In this document: piece by piece, positions 14,919 to 19,096 of the stretch
How the letters are laid out: every line of letters starts with the position of its first letter
Numbering within the stretch: the stretch's first letter is position 1
Assembly (NCBI GenBank): GCA_049320945.1
Contig: JBMOQT010000035.1
Span: 1 to 19,096 of the forward strand
Direction: 5' to 3'
Length of the DNA stretch: 19,096 nt
DNA from: DYIB01 sp049320945
GTDB taxonomy: Bacteria > Pseudomonadota > Gammaproteobacteria > Burkholderiales > Rhodocyclaceae
Notes under the pieces: generated by a model
What the model was told of the DNA's origin: nothing
The model's database searches: none
The model's input: the letters and a program-made list of their open reading frames with translations, nothing else
Program-made: the position numbers and the translations under genes

Positions 14919-15599
14919 ATGTCTTATCTCTTCACCCTTCCCGTACCCGCCGTGCCCGTGGCCGGCAGCGCCGACCTGTTTCCCGTGCGCCGCATCTACT
15001 GCGTCGGGCGCAATTATGCCGACCATGCCAAGGAGATGGGCTTCTCCGAGCGGGAGGCGCCATTCTTCTTCATGAAGCCGGCCGACGCCGTGGTACCGGG
15101 CGGCGGGCCCGTGGCCTATCCGCCACGCACCGACAACCTGCACCACGAGATCGAGCTGGTGGTGGCCATCGGCCGCGGTGGCGCCCGCATCCCGGTGGAC
15201 CAGGCCCGCGACCACATCTATGGCTATGCCGTCGGCCTGGACATGACCCGGCGCGACCTGCAGCTCGCCCTGCGCGACAAGGGCCGCCCCTGGGACATGG
15301 GCAAGGGCTTCGATCAGTCCGCCCCCCTGTCGCCCATCACGCCCGTTTCAGTGGTGGGACATCTCGAGCGCGGCGCCATCTGGCTGAAGGTGAACGGCGT
15401 CGAGCGCCAGCGCAGCGACATCGCCAAGCTCATGTGGAGCGTGCCGGAAGTGATCGCCAATCTGTCCGAGTACGTGACCCTCGCCCCGGGCGACCTGATT
15501 TTCACCGGCACGCCCGAAGGTGTGGGCAAGGTGGTGCGCGGTGACGAGCTGGTGGGCGGCATCGACGGCCTGGGCGAGGTGCGCGTCATCCTGGTGTAA
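14919..15599 (+). CDS. Fumarylpyruvate hydrolase (NagK-like, FAH family)
   Basis: A 226-residue member of the FAH family, the compact type that hydrolyses fumarylpyruvate to fumarate and pyruvate in gentisate degradation. Key segments are IYCVGRNYADHAKEMG (26-41), FFMKPADAVVPG (50-61), LHHEIELVVAIG with Glu77 and Glu79, YAVGLDMTRRDLQ with Asp108, and FTGTPEGVG near the C-terminus. The acidic residues form the family's metal site. It follows the uncharacterised gene by 19 bp with a CTCCGGAG-type site. Its presence with gentisate dioxygenase and a GST-type isomerase completes the lower pathway. It is the second FAH-family gene in the window and clearly smaller than the one at 7802. Confidence 0.92.
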   Translation: MSYLFTLPVPAVPVAGSADLFPVRRIYCVGRNYADHAKEMGFSEREAPFFFMKPADAVVPGGGPVAYPPRTDNLHHEIELVVAIGRGGARIPVDQARDHIYGYAVGLDMTRRDLQLALRDKGRPWDMGKGFDQSAPLSPITPVSVVGHLERGAIWLKVNGVERQRSDIAKLMWSVPEVIANLSEYVTLAPGDLIFTGTPEGVGKVVRGDELVGGIDGLGEVRVILV

Positions 15600-15680
15600 C
15601 AGCGGAGCAATCGCACGTCTTGCCAAAGCCCGTGCCGGGCGGCACGATAGTGCAATACCAACAATGATCGAGGAGACACC

Positions 15681-15791
15681 ATGAAGACCCCGAAGCTGGT
15701 CGTGGCTGCCGCTTCCCTGCTTCGACGCGCGCTTCCGCGTGCTGGTGCGTATCGGGGGCGGCACCTGGAAGCTGATCAAGTGACCCGGTGA
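15681..15791 (+). pseudogene. Internally deleted gene remnant (signal-peptide start, out-of-frame tail)
   Basis: A strong GAGGAG site (15670-15675) precedes ATG 15681, and the first 14 codons read MKTPKLVVAAASLL, like the start of an exported protein. From about 15721 the coding-like sense moves to another frame, FDARFRVLVRIGGGTWKLIK then TGA at 15781-15783, resembling a true C-terminal end. The ATG frame instead runs on as arginine-rich sequence to a TGA at 15789-15791. This fits an internal, frame-shifting deletion that kept both ends of a gene for a periplasmic protein. The original family is not recognisable. In gentisate clusters a solute-binding protein would be one guess. An assembly error is the other explanation. 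Confidence 0.5.
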
Positions 15792-15796
15792 GCGCC

Positions 15797-17662
15797 ATGG
15801 CCAGCCCGATACTCGAAGCCGGCACTGCGCCCCTGGCGCGCATCGCCTTCGCCAAGGCGGGGGTCGAGGTGGAGCGCCGCAGCGACGGTTCCATGATCCT
15901 GCGCTCGCCCAATGGGCTGGAGCCCTATGCCCGCTGCCTGGGCGAATTCCTGGAGAAATGGGCGCGCGAGGCGCCCGAGCGGGTGTTCCTGGCGGAGCGC
16001 GAGGGCGGCGCCTGGCGCCGCCTGGGCTACGGCGAGGCGCGCGACCAGGTGCGCGCCATCGGCGCGGCGCTGCTGGCGCGCGGGCTGTCGGCGCAAAGGC
16101 CGGTGATGATCCTGTCCGACAACGGCATCGACCATGCCCTGCTGTCGCTCGCCGCCATGCACGTGGGCATACCGGTGGCGCCGGTGTCGCCCGCCTATTC
16201 CCTCATGTCCCGGGACCATGCCAAGCTCAAGGCCATCGTCGCCCTGCTCGAGCCGGGCCTGATCTATGCCGCCGACGGCGCCAGGTTCGCCGGCGCGCTG
16301 GCGGCCCTGGACCTGAGCAATGTGGAAGTGGTGGTGAGCGGCAACCCGCCCGCCGGGCTGCGCACCACCGCTCTCACCGAGTTGCTGGCGCAGCGGCCCG
16401 GACCCGAGGTGGACCGGGCCTTCCTTGCCGTGGGGCCCGACACCATCGCCAAGTTCCTGTTCACCTCCGGCTCCACCGGCGAGCCCAAGGGCGTGATCAA
16501 TACCCAGCGCATGCTGTGCTCCAACCAGCAGAGCATCCGCCAGGTGTGGCATTTCCTGGCCGACACGCCGCCGGTGATCCTGGACTGGCTGCCCTGGAAC
16601 CACACCTTCGGCGCCAACCACAACTTCAACATGATCCTGGCCCACGGCGGCACTCTTTACGTGGACGACGGCAAGCCGGTGCCGGGCCTGATCGACAAGA
16701 CCGTGGCGAACCTGCGGGAGATCTCGCCCACCATGTACTTCAACGTGCCGCGCGGCTTCGACATGCTCATTCCCTACCTGGAACGGGATGCCGAACTGCG
16801 GGACAACTTCTTCCGCAACCTCAAGATGATCTTCTATGCCGCCGCGGCCCTGCCCCAGAACCTGTGGCGGCGCCTGGAGCTGCTGTCGGTGCAGGCGCGC
16901 GGCAGCCGCACGGTGATGCTCTCCGCCTGGGGCTCCACGGAGACGGCGCCCATGGCCACCAATGTGCACTTCGACATCGACCGCGCCGGCGTGATCGGCC
17001 TGCCCACGCCTGGCTGCGAGCTGAAGCTGCTACCCAATGGCCCCAAGCTGGAGATGCGTGTGCGCGGTCCCCTGGTCACGCCCGGCTACTGGAAGCGGCC
17101 CGACCTCACCCGTGACGCCTTCGACGAGGAGGGCTTCTACAAGATCGGCGACGCCGGGCGCTTCGCTGATCCCAACGACCCGGCCAAGGGCCTGGAGTTC
17201 GACGGGCGCATCGCCGAGGACTTCAAGCTCATGAGCGGCGTGTGGGTGCACGTGGGGGCGCTGCGCGTGAAGGCGCTGGCGGAGCTGGCGCCCGTGGCCC
17301 AGGACATCGTGGTCACCGGCCACGACCGGGAGGAGGTGGGCTTCCTGGTCTTCGCCAATCCCGCCGGCTGCCGCGGCTTGTGCCCGGACCTGCCCGCCGA
17401 CGCGCCCCTGGCGCGGGTGCTGGCCGACGGGCGCGTGGTGGAGCACGTGCGCCGGGGCCTGGCGCGCCTGGCCGAGGACGGCGGCGGCAGCTCGCTGCAC
17501 GCCGGCCGGGCGCTACTCATGGAGGAGCCGCCCTCCATCGACGCCAACGAGATCACCGACAAGGGCTACATCAACCAGCGCGCCGTGCTCGAGCGGCGCG
17601 CCGCGCTGGTGGACCGGCTGTACGCCAGCCCGCCCGGGGATAATGTCATAGTCATAGGATGA
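15797..17662 (+). CDS. Aryl-CoA ligase, feruloyl-CoA-synthase-like
   Basis: An ATP-dependent acyl-adenylate/CoA ligase of 621 residues. Motifs are the phosphate-binding loop TSGSTGEPKG (223-232), LDWLPWNHTFGANHN, the adenylate motif LSAWGSTETAP, and the C-terminal catalytic lysine in EITDKGYINQ (Lys589). The WNHTFG and DKGYINQ segments match the feruloyl-CoA synthase branch, not benzoate-CoA ligase. I chose ATG 15797, with GGTGAG five bases before it; GTG 15788 in frame would add three residues but lacks a site. The stop overlaps the thioesterase start (ATGA). No enoyl-CoA hydratase/aldolase gene is present, so ferulate-type side-chain removal is unlikely here; activation of a hydroxybenzoate or related acid is more consistent with the neighbours. 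Confidence 0.9.
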   Translation: MASPILEAGTAPLARIAFAKAGVEVERRSDGSMILRSPNGLEPYARCLGEFLEKWAREAPERVFLAEREGGAWRRLGYGEARDQVRAIGAALLARGLSAQRPVMILSDNGIDHALLSLAAMHVGIPVAPVSPAYSLMSRDHAKLKAIVALLEPGLIYAADGARFAGALAALDLSNVEVVVSGNPPAGLRTTALTELLAQRPGPEVDRAFLAVGPDTIAKFLFTSGSTGEPKGVINTQRMLCSNQQSIRQVWHFLADTPPVILDWLPWNHTFGANHNFNMILAHGGTLYVDDGKPVPGLIDKTVANLREISPTMYFNVPRGFDMLIPYLERDAELRDNFFRNLKMIFYAAAALPQNLWRRLELLSVQARGSRTVMLSAWGSTETAPMATNVHFDIDRAGVIGLPTPGCELKLLPNGPKLEMRVRGPLVTPGYWKRPDLTRDAFDEEGFYKIGDAGRFADPNDPAKGLEFDGRIAEDFKLMSGVWVHVGALRVKALAELAPVAQDIVVTGHDREEVGFLVFANPAGCRGLCPDLPADAPLARVLADGRVVEHVRRGLARLAEDGGGSSLHAGRALLMEEPPSIDANEITDKGYINQRAVLERRAALVDRLYASPPGDNVIVIG

Positions 17663-18081
17663 ACGTGCGCAAGAGCCACTACCGGGTGCGCATCGAATGG
17701 GGAGACTGCGATGCCGCCGCCATCACCTTCTACCCCAACTATTTTGCGTGGTTCGACGCCGCCAGCTGGCACCTGTTCGAAACCACGGGCACCACGTCGC
17801 GTGCGCTGATGAATGAACAACGGGTGTTCGTGCCGCTGGTGGAGGCCCAGGCCAAGTTCAAGCGCCCCGGCCATCTGGGCGACGAGCTGGTGATCGAGAG
17901 CTGGGTGGACGAATGGCGCGAGAAGATGTTCCGGGTGCGCCACGTGGTGCGCCGCGGCGACGACGTGCTGCTGGAGGGGACCGAGCTGCGCTGCTGGGCG
18001 ACACCCCATCCCGAGGACGCCTCGCGCCTGCAGGCCCTGCCCATCCCGGCGGAGTTTCGCGCTGCCTTGGAGGGAACATGA
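17659..18081 (+). CDS. Hot-dog fold acyl-CoA thioesterase, 4-hydroxybenzoyl-CoA thioesterase type
   Basis: A 140-residue thioesterase that hydrolyses aryl-CoA to acid and CoA. The N-terminus IEWGDCDAAAITFYPNYFAW is very close to the GDCDPAGIVWYPNY active site of the Pseudomonas CBS3 4-hydroxybenzoyl-CoA thioesterase, and Asp18 aligns with its catalytic Asp17. Length is normal for the family. The gene overlaps the ligase upstream and the isomerase downstream by four bases each, so the three products should be made together. A ligase and a thioesterase in one transcript would be futile unless the CoA ester is modified in between. This supports an aryl-CoA hydroxylation step by the diiron enzyme. 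Confidence 0.9.
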   Translation: MNVRKSHYRVRIEWGDCDAAAITFYPNYFAWFDAASWHLFETTGTTSRALMNEQRVFVPLVEAQAKFKRPGHLGDELVIESWVDEWREKMFRVRHVVRRGDDVLLEGTELRCWATPHPEDASRLQALPIPAEFRAALEGT

Positions 18082-18725
18082 TTCGACTCTACAGCTACTT
18101 CCGCAGCTCGGCGAGCTTTCGCGTGCGCATCGCCCTGAACCTCAAGGGGCTGGATTACGAGTACGTGCCGGTGCACCTGACCCGCGGCGGCGGCGCCCAG
18201 TTCGCCCCCGAATTCCGCAAGCTCAGCCCGGCGGCCCTGGTGCCGGTGCTGGAGGAGGACGGGCGCAGCTTCACCCAGTCGCTGGCCATCCTCGAGTACC
18301 TGGAGGAAACCCATCCCCAGCCGCCCCTGCTGCCCGCCGACCCGGCCGGGCGCGCCCGGGTGCGGGCGCTGGCCCTGTCCATCGCCTGCGAGATCCATCC
18401 CCTCAACAATCTGCGCGTGCTCAACTACCTGACCAAGACCCTGGGCGTGAGCCAGGACGCCAGGAACGCCTGGTACCGCCACTGGGTGGAGACCGGCCTG
18501 GCGGCGGTGGAAGCGATGCTCGCCGATGACGCGCGCACCGGCCGCTACTGCCACGGCGACATGCCCGGGCTGGCCGACTGCTGCCTGGTGCCCCAGATCT
18601 TCAACGCCCGGCGCTTCGACTGCCGGCTCGATCACGTGCCGACGGTGATGCGCGTGTTCGACGAATGCATGAAGCTGCCGGCCTTCGAGCGGGCCGCCCC
18701 CGCGGCCCAGCCGGACGCGGAGTAG
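18078..18725 (+). CDS. Maleylpyruvate/maleylacetoacetate isomerase (zeta-class GST)
   Basis: A 215-residue glutathione-dependent cis-trans isomerase. The zeta-class signature is YFRSSASFRVRIALNLKG, with the SSxS active-site serines at 10-13. The C-terminal domain has the expected CEIHPLNNLRVLNYL (around 109-123) and the late DCCLVPQIFNARRF. It would convert maleylpyruvate to fumarylpyruvate between gentisate dioxygenase and the NagK-like hydrolase. It could also serve the HmgA-like branch, which has no isomerase of its own; zeta GSTs are known for both activities. It starts in an ATGA overlap with the thioesterase and is the last gene of the operon, three bases from the stop of the opposing LysR gene. 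Confidence 0.9.
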   Translation: MIRLYSYFRSSASFRVRIALNLKGLDYEYVPVHLTRGGGAQFAPEFRKLSPAALVPVLEEDGRSFTQSLAILEYLEETHPQPPLLPADPAGRARVRALALSIACEIHPLNNLRVLNYLTKTLGVSQDARNAWYRHWVETGLAAVEAMLADDARTGRYCHGDMPGLADCCLVPQIFNARRFDCRLDHVPTVMRVFDECMKLPAFERAAPAAQPDAE

Positions 18726-18728
18726 AGC

Positions 18729-19096
18729 TCAGAAGGGATAGGGCCACTCGTCGCTGGCGTCGTTGAACAGCCCGGCCACCAGGCGGCGCAGCCACTTGTT
18801 CTTCGGATCGTGGTGGTAGTTGCGGTGCCAGTGCTGGCGCAGCTCGATGCGCGGAATGGGCAGGGGCGGTTCGACGATGCGCACGTTGGCACCGGTCTGG
18901 GAGAAGAACAGGCCGATGGCATGGGGCAGGGTGACCACCAGGTCCGACTTGCCGATGACGCTCGGGATGCTCATGAAGTGGGGCGTCGACAGGGCGATGC
19001 GGCGCGTGATCCGCCGTCGCGCCAGGTATTTCTCGAAAATCTCCTGACTGCGCCCTTCGGCGCGCACCACAGCATGATCCAGGCTCAGGAACTGCT
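18729..19096 (-). CDS. LysR-family regulator, C-terminal part (NahR/NagR-like; cut by window edge)
   Basis: The reading frame is open to the right edge, so 18729-19096 is the last 121 or so residues of a LysR-type regulator; the DNA-binding domain lies outside. The segment IELRQHWHRNYHHDPKNKWLR is typical of the effector-binding domain of the NahR/NodD/NagR group, shown here as IELRQHWHRN and YHHDPKNKWLR. Earlier residues ALSTPHFMSIPSVIGKSDLVVTLP (in ALSTPHFMSI and KSDLVVTLP) also fit. An apparent GTG at 19070 is internal. Members of this group activate salicylate, nitroaromatic or gentisate genes in response to an aromatic acid. It is tail to tail with the operon, so any promoter it controls next to itself would lie to the right of this window. 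Confidence 0.85.
   Translation of the reverse strand, partial: QFLSLDHAVVRAEGRSQEIFEKYLARRRITRRIALSTPHFMSIPSVIGKSDLVVTLPHAIGLFFSQTGANVRIVEPPLPIPRIELRQHWHRNYHHDPKNKWLRRLVAGLFNDASDEWPYPF

Noticed and set aside
15620..15648. Promoter or terminator between fumarylpyruvate hydrolase and the gene remnant (TTGCCA box; short CGTGCCG hairpin at 15631-15646)
   Set aside because: The -10 is poor and the hairpin is short with no T-tract, so neither call is supported.
15797..17662. A ferulate degradation pathway (Fcs-Ech)
   Set aside because: No enoyl-CoA hydratase/lyase or vanillin dehydrogenase accompanies the ligase; neighbours are gentisate genes.

Overview
The window is high-GC DNA packed with long ORFs and short intergenic gaps. 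Gene content (RecD, an AlgW/DegS-type HtrA protease, a Nif3-like protein and a large aerobic aromatic-catabolism cluster) suggests a Proteobacterium, most likely a Betaproteobacterium of the Rhodocyclales or Burkholderiales type. That placement comes from gene families and order, not from a marker gene. No rRNA, tRNA, CRISPR array, transposase or phage gene was seen.

Layout. (1) 1-3449 is housekeeping: the 3' part of recD, a convergent single-PDZ HtrA protease, and a divergent Nif3-like metal protein followed by a convincing intrinsic terminator. (2) 3450-8797 is a first catabolic operon. A sigma70-like promoter is overlapped by a twin operator-like repeat. It is followed by an MBL-fold protein with an altered metal motif, a group A flavin aromatic hydroxylase, a small DUF2783-type protein, a homogentisate-dioxygenase-like enzyme and a fumarylacetoacetase-family hydrolase. 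A REP-like element and a perfect 13-bp inverted repeat lie inside this operon. (3) 8852-10515 holds a Bcr/CflA-type MFS transporter and an opposing MarR regulator whose 3' ends overlap. (4) 10617-18725 is a second, same-strand operon. It encodes a 2Fe-2S/flavin reductase, an SDR, a PaaA-family diiron oxygenase, gentisate 1,2-dioxygenase, an unrecognised 173-residue protein, fumarylpyruvate hydrolase, an internally deleted gene remnant, a feruloyl-CoA-synthase-like aryl-CoA ligase, a 4-hydroxybenzoyl-CoA-type thioesterase and a maleylpyruvate/maleylacetoacetate isomerase. (5) 18729-19096 is the 3' part of a NahR/NagR-like LysR regulator, tail to tail with the operon.

How the genes may work together. 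The right-hand operon holds the complete lower gentisate pathway (gentisate -> maleylpyruvate -> fumarylpyruvate -> fumarate + pyruvate). It also holds a ligase, a diiron oxygenase with its own reductase, and a thioesterase. The simplest joint reading is that an aromatic acid is activated to its CoA thioester, hydroxylated as the thioester by the diiron enzyme, released as gentisate by the thioesterase, and then cleaved. I regard this as the best candidate for an under-described system in the window: a gentisate route through CoA thioesters that uses a stand-alone PaaA-like oxygenase. The left-hand operon looks like a second hydroquinone-type ring-cleavage module (hydroxylase, HmgA-like dioxygenase, FAH) that lacks its own isomerase and may share the one at 18078. 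Substrates cannot be read from sequence and are stated as inference throughout.
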